A DNA stretch of 64,000 nucleotides from Streptomyces ochraceiscleroticus. Lineage in GTDB: Bacteria > Actinomycetota > Actinomycetes > Streptomycetales > Streptomycetaceae. Of this stretch, positions 8,502-15,321 are shown in pieces. Numbering within the stretch: the stretch's first letter is position 1; each line of letters starts with the position of its first letter. The stretch covers positions 186,001 through 250,000 of the forward strand of contig NZ_JOAX01000007.1 in assembly GCF_000720485.1 (NCBI RefSeq). The letters run 5' to 3'. The notes under the pieces are model-generated. The model did no database searches and was not told where the DNA came from. It worked only from the letters and a program-made list of their open reading frames with translations. The translations under genes and the position numbers were made by a program.

Positions 8502-9128
8502 TCAGCGCTTCGCGATCTCTGTGGCCGCGACTTCGACCCGGGCAGCGGCTCGCAGCACACGGGCGATGGCGTCCTGGGCATACGAGGTCTGACCACCGGA
8601 GTTGAGCACGCGGGCGACTTGGTTGAGGTTGTTGCCGACGCGGGCAAGGTGGGCGGAGGCGTTCATCAGCTCCTCGACAAGGGTGCGCTGGTTCATCAGC
8701 CAGCTCTGCGGCCCTTCCTGAGCGCGGGCTACTGCGACGGCGGCATCAGCGAGAAATCCAGCAACGCGCAGGCCCATCGTGGCAGCGGCTCGTTGGACGG
8801 CGGCCAGTTCGTCGGCGGTTAGGCGGACGCTGCGTACGCGGTCGCGCTGCTGGGACTGGCGCAGGCGCGGACGCATACGCGTCTCGACAACAGCGCGGGG
8901 CGTCTCCCCCTCCTTCAGCTGCGATCCGCCCTCGGTCGCAGCCCGGTCCGGCGCCTCCTGGTGCCGGGCCTCCCCCGCTTCCCCTGGGGTGGGGGCATGC
9001 CCTTGCGAAACTCCCTCGCCGGCTCCGCCGGCGAGGGAGTTTCGCAAGGTATAGCTTGCTCGGCCTCGTGCCGGGTGCTCGTACGGGTGCCCCTCGCGTG
9101 GGGTGCCCGAGGGGTTCGAGGTCATCAT
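8502..9128 (-). CDS. mobC: MobC-like relaxosome accessory protein
   Basis: The last ~125 residues match MobC/RHH relaxosome proteins: RDRVRSVRLTADELAAVQRAAATMGLRVAGFLADAAVAVA, then ELMNASAHLARVGNNLNQVARVLN, the typical MobC tail. The frame extends back to ATG 9128, within ATGATGA overlapping the previous stop. ATG 8876 would give a product of 124 residues, the normal MobC length. If the short start is used, 8877-9124 is a noncoding oriT-like region containing a 22-bp inverted repeat. The N-terminal extension is low-complexity, which favours the short form. The relaxase follows after 4 bp. Confidence 0.72.
   Translation of the reverse strand: MMTSNPSGTPREGHPYEHPARGRASYTLRNSLAGGAGEGVSQGHAPTPGEAGEARHQEAPDRAATEGGSQLKEGETPRAVVETRMRPRLRQSQQRDRVRSVRLTADELAAVQRAAATMGLRVAGFLADAAVAVARAQEGPQSWLMNQRTLVEELMNASAHLARVGNNLNQVARVLNSGGQTSYAQDAIARVLRAAARVEVAATEIAKR
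9001..9049. repeat. 22-bp perfect inverted repeat, candidate oriT
   Basis: Arms 9001-9022 (beginning CCTTGCGAAACTCCC) and 9028-9049 are perfect reverse complements around a 5-base loop. The repeat is directly upstream of the MobC core and the relaxase, the usual position of an origin of transfer. It could equally encode part of a long MobC N-terminus. The nic site cannot be assigned by eye. Confidence 0.5.
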
Positions 9129-9349
9129 CGGGCGTTGTCTCCGGCTTCGACGCGGGCCTCGCGCAGGATCTCGGTGATGTAGTCGAGGGCGAGGGCCGGG
9201 TGGTGCAGCGTGTGGGCTGTGCTTGACGGCGACCGCCACACCGTCCAGGTCCCTTCGGGGCCGGGCTCGGCGCGGTGCAGGTGGCCGTGGGCGCTCAGGA
9301 CAGCGATCCAGACGTCGATCTCGTCGGTGGTGGGCGGTGTTGTACGCAC
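9125..9349 (-). CDS. Small hypothetical protein of the mobilisation operon
   Basis: 74 residues from GTG 9349, with AGGAGAA six bases upstream; its stop overlaps the next start in ATGATGA. The sequence shows TTDEIDVWIAVLSAHGHLHRA, TWTVWRSPS and HHPALALDYITEILREARVEA, a compact mixed fold. I do not recognise the family. Tight coupling to mobC suggests a role in transfer or element control. Confidence 0.55.
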   Translation of the reverse strand: MRTTPPTTDEIDVWIAVLSAHGHLHRAEPGPEGTWTVWRSPSSTAHTLHHPALALDYITEILREARVEAGDNAR

Positions 9350-9424
9350 GGGGGTTCTCCTATGCGAGGAAGCAGCGGCTGAAGGAGTGGAGTGACCGGG
9401 GCCGGGACGGACACCCCGCTGCCG

Positions 9425-9491
9425 GTGACCGGGATCGGGTGACCTGTAACCGGAGTGTCCGGTGACCGGAGTGTCCGGGCGAGGTGTCCGC
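9425..9491. repeat. Cluster of GTGWCCGG octamers
   Basis: GTGACCGG occurs at 9425 and 9462, GTGTCCGG at 9455 and 9471, and GTGTCCGC at 9484. The last four lie 7-13 bp apart. Further copies occur inside the neighbouring gene (about 9838-9960). The cluster fills the gap between the DUF2637 gene and the next minus-strand gene. Short clustered octamers resemble the TraB recognition repeats of Streptomyces plasmid transfer loci, or a regulator-binding array. The function is inference. Confidence 0.45.
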
Positions 9492-9507
9492 TGGGGTGTG
9501 CGGACGG

Positions 9508-10509
9508 TCAGCCGGTAGGGCGGAGCGTCCGGTTGTCCGCCTCAGCGCGGAGCTGCTGCATCAGCTCGGTCAGCCGGTCGTTGGACAGTGAGTGGCCTTG
9601 TCCGCGGATGGCGTCGGCGACCACCTTGCGGGTCAGCTTCCCGGCGTCGGTGACCGCGCAGCGGGCGATCGGCAGCAGGTCAGCCGCCTCTGCAGCATCA
9701 GTGTCCACCGACATTTCTGGGCCAAGTTCGTCCAAGTCAGATGTGCGGGGCAGGGCACAGTGTCCGAATCTGGCGTCCGGCTCTCCCCCGCAATCAGCGA
9801 CCCGGCCCTCGTACTCCGGCACATCGTCGGAGTCAGTGACCGGTTGGTCTTCGGAGTCGGTGACCGGTCCTGCGCCCCGGTTGTCCGGACGGGTGTCCGT
9901 CGGCCGGTCGGAGGCCGCGGCGGTCAGCGCGGAGGGCTGGTGACCGGTGACCGGCCGGACAGCGTCCTGACCGCTCCGGGCGCCCTGGCCGGACCGGCTG
10001 TCCGGGACGGCGGTGCCCCGCTCGGTGCGGACAGTCGAGGTGTCCGGGGTGAGCGTCGCCTCCGGATGTCCGGGCTGTGCGGCGCGGCGGGCGATGAGGA
10101 TGTAGAGGTGGACCGCTCCGGCCAGGGCCAGCGGCGCGAGGGTGGACAGCACGCCGACCGTGACGTCGCCGAGCCGGAGACCGCCGCCACTGAGGTGGTC
10201 GTTGAGGCGGACGGCGTGGAGGGCGTTGGCCCAGATGCTGGCCGCCGTGGCGGTGCCGAAGAGCGCCCAGACGTAGCAGCGGGCGCCCAGGGAGGCGCTG
10301 CGCATGACCAGTACCGCCCGCACTCCGTAGCCGATGAACCCGTCGATGACGAACGGGAAGAGGTAGGTCAGCAGCCCGCGGATGTGGATGGCGACGGCCA
10401 TCTGCTGCAGCGCGTCGTACGAGAGCGCGCAGCCGGCTCCGCCGAGGGTGACGATGGCGGCGCGGTCCCAGCCGGTGATACGCACCGGTGTTGTGTCGGT
10501 GTGGGTCAC
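9508..10509 (-). CDS. DUF2637 membrane protein
   Basis: 333 residues from GTG 10509, overlapping the WhiB-like stop (GTGA). The first ~140 residues hold about four hydrophobic segments: AAIVTLGGAGCALSY, GLLTYLFPFVIDGFIGYG, YVWALFGTATAASIWANAL and VGVLSTLAPLALAGAVHLYIL. This is the DUF2637 pattern found on actinomycete plasmids, often near replication or spread genes. The cytoplasmic tail is long and acidic, with a near-tandem repeat (PVTDSEDQPVTDSDD), and ends in a helical segment (about 275-325, KLTRKVVADAIRGQGHSLSND) that resembles a DNA-binding tail. Its role is unknown. Confidence 0.72.
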   Translation of the reverse strand: MTHTDTTPVRITGWDRAAIVTLGGAGCALSYDALQQMAVAIHIRGLLTYLFPFVIDGFIGYGVRAVLVMRSASLGARCYVWALFGTATAASIWANALHAVRLNDHLSGGGLRLGDVTVGVLSTLAPLALAGAVHLYILIARRAAQPGHPEATLTPDTSTVRTERGTAVPDSRSGQGARSGQDAVRPVTGHQPSALTAAASDRPTDTRPDNRGAGPVTDSEDQPVTDSDDVPEYEGRVADCGGEPDARFGHCALPRTSDLDELGPEMSVDTDAAEAADLLPIARCAVTDAGKLTRKVVADAIRGQGHSLSNDRLTELMQQLRAEADNRTLRPTG

Positions 10510-11060
10510 GCGGCCGCCCCGAGGTCGTCGTAGTTGGTCCGGGCGGTGGCCAAGGTCTGGTCACTCTTGTTCTTGCGGTTGACCGTGCGGTTGCGGATCT
10601 CGCGGCGTACTTGGCGGTAGAGCTTTTCCGCGTGTTCCTCGGTGACCTTCAGCAGCCAAGCGAGGCGTTCGGCCGGGATGCCGGCCTGGTAGGCGGCGCG
10701 GGTGACCGCGCGTCGTTCGGCGTCGGTCAGGTGGATGTCGCGTCCGGCCAGGGTGGCGTTGACGCGGGCGTAGTCCAGGCGGTGGGGCAAGTTGCGGTGC
10801 AGAGGGTCGCGTTCTTCCTCGGTCATTCCGCCGCGGATGCCCTCGCGGTCGCCGTCCTCCAGCGCAGCGTCCAGGCAGGTCTGGCGGACCGGGCACTGTT
10901 CGCACAGGGCCTTGGCGGCGCGGATGCGGTCCATCTCGTCCGGCTCAGGGAAGAAGATCTCCGGGTCAACCGGGTTCTCGGGAGAGGAGAGGCAGGCGGC
11001 GTGGTCGTGCCAGGTGTAGTCGCCGAGGGTGCGCGGCTCGGCGGGCTGGTGGTGGTGCAT
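10506..11060 (-). CDS. WhiB-like Fe-S protein with C-terminal HTH-like extension
   Basis: 184 residues from ATG 11060. The four cluster cysteines are visible: HAAC near the N-terminus, then CEQCPVRQTC (CxxCx5C), followed by GIRGGMTEEER, a variant of the usual G-x-W-G-G turn. WhiB-like proteins are 4Fe-4S transcription factors that bind the principal sigma factor. Unusually, about 100 further residues include LTDAERRAVTRAAYQAGIPAERLAWLL, which looks like a helix-turn-helix. It is translationally coupled to DUF2637 and presumably regulates element genes. Confidence 0.78.
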   Translation of the reverse strand: MHHHQPAEPRTLGDYTWHDHAACLSSPENPVDPEIFFPEPDEMDRIRAAKALCEQCPVRQTCLDAALEDGDREGIRGGMTEEERDPLHRNLPHRLDYARVNATLAGRDIHLTDAERRAVTRAAYQAGIPAERLAWLLKVTEEHAEKLYRQVRREIRNRTVNRKNKSDQTLATARTNYDDLGAAA

Positions 11061-11146
11061 GAGTGTGGTCTCCGAACGGCCCCGGGGCGCGTTCGGGCAG
11101 GCGTGGGCCCCGGGGTAATGCGTGAAGGAAGGTGCGGGGGTGCCGG

Positions 11147-11854
11147 TCAGGCGGCGGTGAGGCGGCGGCGCTCGGCCGCGATGGCCCTTCTGCGGTCCGG
11201 GCCGTCGAGGATGACCTTGTCGGTCATCTCGGTCAGCCGGGAGGCGACGCGGTCGCCGATGTGGGCGCGCAGGTCGGCCATGCCGAGGTTGGTGGTCACC
11301 AGGGTCGGGAGCATCTGCGTGTAGCGGCGGTCGATCAGCCGCATCGTGATCTCCTCGGTCCACTCACTGGCCTTCGCGGCACCGAGGTCGTCGATGATCA
11401 GCAGTGGGCAGCGCGCCAGGTCCTGCAGTTCCCGCTCGCCGTCGTGGCCGGGCCGCGGCCGCAGGTCGGCGTACAGGTCGGCAGCGGTGGTCGCCTTCCA
11501 CCGCAGCCGGACTCCGGCGGCCAACAGGCTGCGGACGGCGCCGTACGCCTGGTGCGTCTTGCCGGTGCCGGTGGTGCCGACGATCAGCAACGACCGGCCC
11601 TGGGCGATACCCGGGGCTCCGTCCGGTCCTCGGCGCCCGGCGGCGGCGACTTCGTTCACCCAGGCAGTGACGGCCGGGTGGTCGGCGACGGCGTCCTGGT
11701 AACGGGCAGGGATACGCGCTTGAGCCGCCTCCAGCGCGGGGCTGGGCTCGACCTCCTCGGCAACCGGTGTCCTCGGGTCGATGCCCCGGGCCTTGAGGAT
11801 GCCGGTCAGACGGCGGGCGATACCGCCAACGGGCTGGGCGTCATGGTCGCGCAT
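11147..11854 (-). CDS. DnaC/IstB-like AAA+ ATPase, probable helicase loader
   Basis: 235 residues from ATG 11854, which overlaps the stop of the upstream initiator-like gene (TGATG); a GTG one codon earlier is possible. The Walker A motif GTTGTGKT is at 93-100, the Walker B strand is CPLLIIDDLGAAK, and a TLVTTNLG sensor-like strand follows. This is the layout of DnaC/DnaI loaders and IstB proteins. Adjacency to a replication-initiator-like gene, with no transposase nearby, favours helicase loading at the element origin. Confidence 0.75.
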   Translation of the reverse strand: MRDHDAQPVGGIARRLTGILKARGIDPRTPVAEEVEPSPALEAAQARIPARYQDAVADHPAVTAWVNEVAAAGRRGPDGAPGIAQGRSLLIVGTTGTGKTHQAYGAVRSLLAAGVRLRWKATTAADLYADLRPRPGHDGERELQDLARCPLLIIDDLGAAKASEWTEEITMRLIDRRYTQMLPTLVTTNLGMADLRAHIGDRVASRLTEMTDKVILDGPDRRRAIAAERRRLTAA

Positions 11855-12813
11855 CACAGCTCCTCGGCGTAGGCAGCGGCAGGATCGGCCGGGTTGGCCC
11901 AGGCCCGGTGACCGCGCACGCTAGGCCCGGATTCCGGCCGCACAAAGCCACCGGTCGGGCTGGTGGCGTTCATCGCCTCGTGCACCAGGCTCGCCAGCGT
12001 GCTCGGATGCAGCCCCTTCGCCCGGTGACGGGCCAGCCCTGCACGGATGTGCTCAGGCGCGACGCCCTCCTTCAGCAGCTTGGAGACCTCACGCCCCAGG
12101 TGCCCAAGCACGCCCTGGGGCGGTCGGTGGGCGCAGGAGGCGGCGTACTCGCCGACGAGCTGCTGGGTGGAGGCGGAGCCGGGCGCGGGGGCGCTTGCGC
12201 CCCCCGAAGGGGAAGATCCTAGATCCACGTTCCTAGGTCCTAGATCCGGACCATGAGGGCTCACAGAGGGCTCACTGCTTCCTCCGTGAGGACTCACTGA
12301 GTACTCAGTGAGTGTCTCCTGACCTGCTATTTCACGGTCCGCGGAGGGCTCACGGTCTGCTCCATGAGGACTCACTGAACCCTCACTGAGTCCTCCGTGA
12401 GACTTCCGTGAGGACTCACGGAGGACTCCTGGAGTCTGCGTCGCATCCTGCGCGGCGGGGTCCTCGGAGTCGTGGACCGGGCAGCCGGGGTGGCGGATGC
12501 CGCTGGGCCGGTTGATCCGCTGGTGCTGGGCGAAGGTGACGATGTGCAGGTACCGCTTGGCATCGGGGCCTTCGTAGCGGCAGATCAGTCCAGCGGCGGC
12601 GAGTTGAGTCAGGTCATCCTCGACTCCGACCGGGCCGTGCTCGGGGCGCAGCGACCACAGCAGCCCGGCGATGACGGCAGGCTGATCTCGGAAGCGGCCC
12701 CGGTCGTCGGCCTGGGTCAGCAGCCCGAAGAACGTCCGCTCCGCGTGCACGCTCACCTCGGCGAGCGACTCCGAGGCGAAAGCCTCGGGCTTCAACGTAC
12801 GGATCCTCGCCAT
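11854..12813 (-). CDS. Replication-initiator-like protein of an actinomycete mobile element
   Basis: 319 residues from ATG 12813. The N-terminal ~105 residues follow the conserved opening of actinophage/ICE replisome-organiser proteins: MARIRTLKPEAFASESLAEV, RTFFGLLTQADDRGRF, LICRYEGPDAKRYLHIVTF and QRINRPSGIRHPGCP. The middle (about 128-200) is a low-complexity region with three SVSPHG peptide repeats. These are encoded by clustered DNA repeats that may be the origin. The C-terminus (about 225-280) is helical. It lies directly upstream of the helicase-loader gene, a classic initiator/loader pair. Confidence 0.65.
   Translation of the reverse strand: MARIRTLKPEAFASESLAEVSVHAERTFFGLLTQADDRGRFRDQPAVIAGLLWSLRPEHGPVGVEDDLTQLAAAGLICRYEGPDAKRYLHIVTFAQHQRINRPSGIRHPGCPVHDSEDPAAQDATQTPGVLRESSRKSHGGLSEGSVSPHGADREPSADREIAGQETLTEYSVSPHGGSSEPSVSPHGPDLGPRNVDLGSSPSGGASAPAPGSASTQQLVGEYAASCAHRPPQGVLGHLGREVSKLLKEGVAPEHIRAGLARHRAKGLHPSTLASLVHEAMNATSPTGGFVRPESGPSVRGHRAWANPADPAAAYAEEL
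12219..12429. repeat. Iteron-like repeat cluster inside the initiator gene
   Basis: On the plus strand GAGGRCTCAC-type units recur at about 12257, 12268, 12288, 12343, 12366, 12380 (CCCTCACTGAG) and 12410. Several are paired with their reverse complement, e.g. CCGTGAG then CTCACGG at 12406-12421. A second small set, CCTAGATCC / CCTAGG, lies at 12218-12248. The arrangement recalls origins embedded in initiator genes, as in lambda O. The function is inference. Confidence 0.6.
12292..12313. repeat. 22-bp perfect palindrome within the repeat cluster
   Basis: ACTCACTGAGT is followed immediately by its exact reverse complement, with no spacer. It fuses two of the surrounding repeat units head to head. 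It is a candidate high-affinity site for the initiator or a cruciform-forming unwinding element. Confidence 0.6.
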
Positions 12814-12815
12814 GC

Positions 12816-12980
12816 TCAGCGCCCCCTTGCGGCGACGGCGTGCTGCTTGACCGCGGGCGTCAGCTCACCGGCGGTCAGACTCAGGTCATGCGGCTCGGCG
12901 AGACGCTGCTGGCGGGTGCCGGCGCAGGCGGTCTCGGTGGGCAGGGCCGCGAGCGCCCCTCCCCGGGCGTTGTTGGACAT
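12816..12980 (-). CDS. Small 54-residue protein upstream of the initiator gene
   Basis: ATG 12980 has GAGGAA 9 bp upstream and reads to TGA at 12816, two bases before the initiator start at 12813. The product contains ALPTETACAG, QQRLAEPHDLSLTAGEL and ends AVAARGR. Coding bias and tight spacing support a real gene. The family is not recognised; it may be a small copy-control or regulatory leader protein. Confidence 0.45.
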   Translation of the reverse strand: MSNNARGGALAALPTETACAGTRQQRLAEPHDLSLTAGELTPAVKQHAVAARGR

Positions 12981-13083
12981 GCGATAATTCCTCGCTCGTA
13001 GGTGGGGAGGGACGGCCGCTCTCGTCGAAAAGGTCAGCCGACCCGCCCCAGTTATGAATCCGTGCCCCTTCGGGGCGGCGGTC

Positions 13084-13117
13084 CCGGCGCTCGGAGGCTG
13101 CTACTTCCGAGCGCCGG
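13084..13117. terminator. 12-bp hairpin in the divergent region
   Basis: CCGGCGCTCGGA at 13084-13095 pairs perfectly with 13106-13117 around a 10-base loop. It lies about 100 bp upstream of the minus-strand operon start, so it may be an attenuator or operator rather than a terminator. Confidence 0.45.
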
Positions 13118-13169
13118 CCACGTTTTCCCTCCGGCACGCTCGATGCGGTTGTCCCTCGTGCAGGCGGTG

Positions 13170-13190
13170 CCTCGGCGGCTCTCGCCGAGG
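13170..13190. repeat. 8-bp hairpin
   Basis: CCTCGGCG at 13170-13177 pairs with CGCCGAGG at 13183-13190 around a 5-base loop, about 55 bp from the previous hairpin. It is possibly part of the same leader or regulatory structure. Confidence 0.35.
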
Positions 13191-13477
13191 GACCAGCAAC
13201 ATATGTGCAGATCGGCCAACGCTCCAGCCGTTAGAGGAGGTTGGCCCACACCGACGCCAACCCGACGCATCCCCCGGGCGATCGACGCAGGGGCGCAGAG
13301 CCAGGCACCTGCGGCAGCAGCGCACAGCCCCCTCCCGACTGCGCTGCGTCGGTCGAGACCGCGTGGCACCGGGCCGCTTCACATGATCCCCGCCCACAGC
13401 AACAGCAGGAGGAGCGGTGCGTCCGCCCCGACGGGACGGACGCGACCAACACGAAGCCCGGGGTGCAGTCCACACCG

Positions 13478-13552
13478 TTTTTCGCTAGGCTGAACCTATT
13501 CCGATAGAGCAACAAAGTCAACGTGCCGACATTCCTTCGGTTCAGCGAAAAA
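13478..13552. promoter_or_regulatory. Inverted TTTTTCGCT/TGAACC sites before the HTH regulator
   Basis: TTTTTCGCT at 13478-13486 plus TGAACC at 13491-13496 is mirrored by GGTTCAGCGAAAAA at 13539-13552. The left copy has a 4-base insertion between the two blocks. The pair brackets the presumed promoter and ends 9 bp before the ATG at 13562, a typical autoregulation layout. Binding is inferred. Confidence 0.45.
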
Positions 13553-13561
13553 CGAGGTCCG

Positions 13562-14449
13562 ATGCCTGCCCGCCACTTCGACAGAGGCCGCCTTCGTGCG
13601 GTGCGCCGCGCTGCGGAGCTGTCGCAAGGCGACGTCGCAGCTGGCGTCGGCGTGGCCACGTCCTCCGTGGCCGGCTGGGAAGCAGACAGCCCGACCTCGC
13701 CGGACCCGGAGAAGCTCCCCGCACTGGCCAGAGTGCTCGGACGGGACCTGGACGACCTCTTCCCGCGCACCGGGCTGCCGGACCTGGCCGACCTGCGCTG
13801 CGATGCAGGGCTGTACCAGAAAGAGACGAGCGCGATCCTCGGAACCAAGAGCGCCGGCCCCGTCCGGGGTGCCGAACGCGGGGAGCGGCGCCTCAAGGAC
13901 CGGTACGTCGCGCCGCTCGCCGCCGCTTACGGGGTGAGCGAGGAAGAGCTGCTGCGCGCGCAGGAGCGGTCGATCGCCAAGGCGCAAGACGCCGAGGAGG
14001 AGACTGCAGAAGAAGGCAAGGCCGCGGCTGGCGGACCGCCCGGCTCCCTCGCAGAAAAGATCACGTTCCTTTTGGAGCGCTCGTTCCCCGGCCAGCAGAA
14101 GCCACCCTCGGACGCGGAGATCGCCGAAGCGGTGGACGCGCACGCCGAAGCCCATGTCGCCTCGGCAGAGGACGTGCGCGCCCTCAGAACTGGTGAGCAG
14201 ACGGACGCCGCCCCGCTCGTTCTGGAAGGGCTCGCCGCATTCTTCGGCGTCTCGCCGATGTACTTCCAGCCCGACGACGCGGTGGCACGACAGGTGTACG
14301 AGGGATTGCGGTTGCTGTCGGCCTCACGGCGGGGCGCGGTGGGCCGCGTACGCGCCCGCGGCGGCGCGCAGGGCCTGCCGGCCGACGTGATGTCGATCGT
14401 CAATGACCTGGTGGATGAGCTGGAGCAGAGAGACTCCGGCTCTCGCTAG
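13562..14449 (+). CDS. XRE-family regulator with several HTH segments
   Basis: 295 residues from ATG 13562 (ACGAGG upstream; a GTG at 13523 is less likely). Residues about 5-65 form an XRE helix-turn-helix (RRAAELSQGDVAAGVGVATSSVAGWEADSPTSPDPEKLPALARVLG). A second HTH-like unit covers about 70-135 (AGLYQKETSAILGTKSAGPVRGAERG, YGVSEEELL). A third unit near 160-245, with PSDAEIAEAVDAH and GLAAFFGVSPMYF, resembles EspR-type HTH domains. It probably binds its own upstream inverted sites and controls the plasmid-type element or the ankyrin gene that follows. Confidence 0.72.
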   Translation: MPARHFDRGRLRAVRRAAELSQGDVAAGVGVATSSVAGWEADSPTSPDPEKLPALARVLGRDLDDLFPRTGLPDLADLRCDAGLYQKETSAILGTKSAGPVRGAERGERRLKDRYVAPLAAAYGVSEEELLRAQERSIAKAQDAEEETAEEGKAAAGGPPGSLAEKITFLLERSFPGQQKPPSDAEIAEAVDAHAEAHVASAEDVRALRTGEQTDAAPLVLEGLAAFFGVSPMYFQPDDAVARQVYEGLRLLSASRRGAVGRVRARGGAQGLPADVMSIVNDLVDELEQRDSGSR

Positions 14450-14529
14450 TAGTGCCTCGTAGGTTCTGATCCCGGCGGCTGGCCCTTCCCCATCGGTACC
14501 GCCCCGGCGGGCTCAGCTAGCGTGTTCGT

Positions 14530-15216
14530 GTGATCAGCATGGAGTGGGACGGACTCACCGACCGCGAGCGCTTCAACGAGTGGTACCTCAAGGAGCGGGA
14601 CCGGCTCTCGGACATGGCCCGGGACGCCGACTGGAACGGCCTGTTCGAGGAGTTGGGCAGGCACCCGGGGCGGGTGAACCTTCCCCGGCCCGGGTACCGC
14701 AGTGGCTTCGCCGCGCTGCATCAGGCGGCCTGGCACGGCGCGGACTTCGCCGTCGTCTCCCGGTTGCTCGCGCACGGCGCCTGGCGCACGCAGCGCACCC
14801 GGGACGGACGGCGCGCCGTGGACATCGCGCGGGAGCAGGGGCACACGCATCTGCTGGAACTCCTGGAGCCGGTCATGGTGCGACAGCTCCCCTCCCCTCC
14901 GGAGGTGCTGGAGGACCACTTCCATGCGCTGCTGCGGGAACGTACCGGCCGCTGCTTCGAGGAGATCGAGCACCTGCTGCCGCCGCTGGCGCCACTGACG
15001 GAGGGGCCGGCCGTGGAGATCTTCTTCCAGGTGGTCGGCATGATGGGCGGCTTCACGTACCGGCTCGAAGAGGACTACGTGCATGTGCGCGCCCACTCGC
15101 GGATGGACGGCGACGACGGGGATCACTACCGCGTGACGCCGGAGGGCTGGTCCAGGATCGAACGCACGCGTGTGCCGCCTCCGTCGTCGCGCGCCGTGCA
15201 ACGCCCGCCGTCCTGA
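14530..15216 (+). CDS. Ankyrin-repeat protein
   Basis: 228 residues from GTG 14530; ATG 14539 is an alternative start. Residues about 55-115 contain two ankyrin units: SGFAALHQAAWHGADFAVVSRLLAHGAW and RRAVDIAREQGHTHLLELL. The C-terminal half (about 120-215) is an uncharacterised mixed domain: EIEHLLPPLAPLTEGPAVEI, then GGFTYRLEEDYVHVRAHSRMDG. It follows the HTH regulator by 80 bp. The role is unknown, probably protein binding. Confidence 0.65.
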   Translation: MISMEWDGLTDRERFNEWYLKERDRLSDMARDADWNGLFEELGRHPGRVNLPRPGYRSGFAALHQAAWHGADFAVVSRLLAHGAWRTQRTRDGRRAVDIAREQGHTHLLELLEPVMVRQLPSPPEVLEDHFHALLRERTGRCFEEIEHLLPPLAPLTEGPAVEIFFQVVGMMGGFTYRLEEDYVHVRAHSRMDGDDGDHYRVTPEGWSRIERTRVPPPSSRAVQRPPS

Positions 15217-15252
15217 TCCGCGGACGAGCCCGGACACGGACCGCACGCAATC

Positions 15253-15284
15253 CAGCGCCCCCCGGCTACAGAGATCGGGCGCTG
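15253..15284. terminator. Bidirectional hairpin between convergent genes
   Basis: CAGCGCCC at 15253-15260 pairs with GGGCGCTG at 15277-15284. It sits between the ankyrin gene and the amidohydrolase, whose 3' ends converge. Confidence 0.5.
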
Positions 15285-15321
15285 CCGAGACCTGGTGGCA
15301 CCTGCACAACGCCCGCCCGTC

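Larger units (their letters stand above)
12981..13561. other. Divergent control region between element replication genes and an HTH regulator
   Basis: About 580 bp lack a convincing gene; reading frames here are Arg/Pro/Ser-rich and have no ribosome-binding site. Two hairpins (13084-13117, 13170-13190) and a repeated TTTTTCGCT/TGAACC motif before 13562 are the notable contents. Promoters for the leftward replication/mobilisation operon and for the rightward regulator must lie here. Confidence 0.5.

Noticed and set aside
12219..12429. Repeat cluster as a CRISPR array
   Set aside because: Units are about 10-13 bp, irregularly spaced and partly inverted, without unique spacers of constant size or cas genes.
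13101..13475. Minus-strand ORF in the divergent control region
   Set aside because: Cys/Arg-rich translation, no ribosome-binding site and no recognisable fold; it covers the presumed promoter area.
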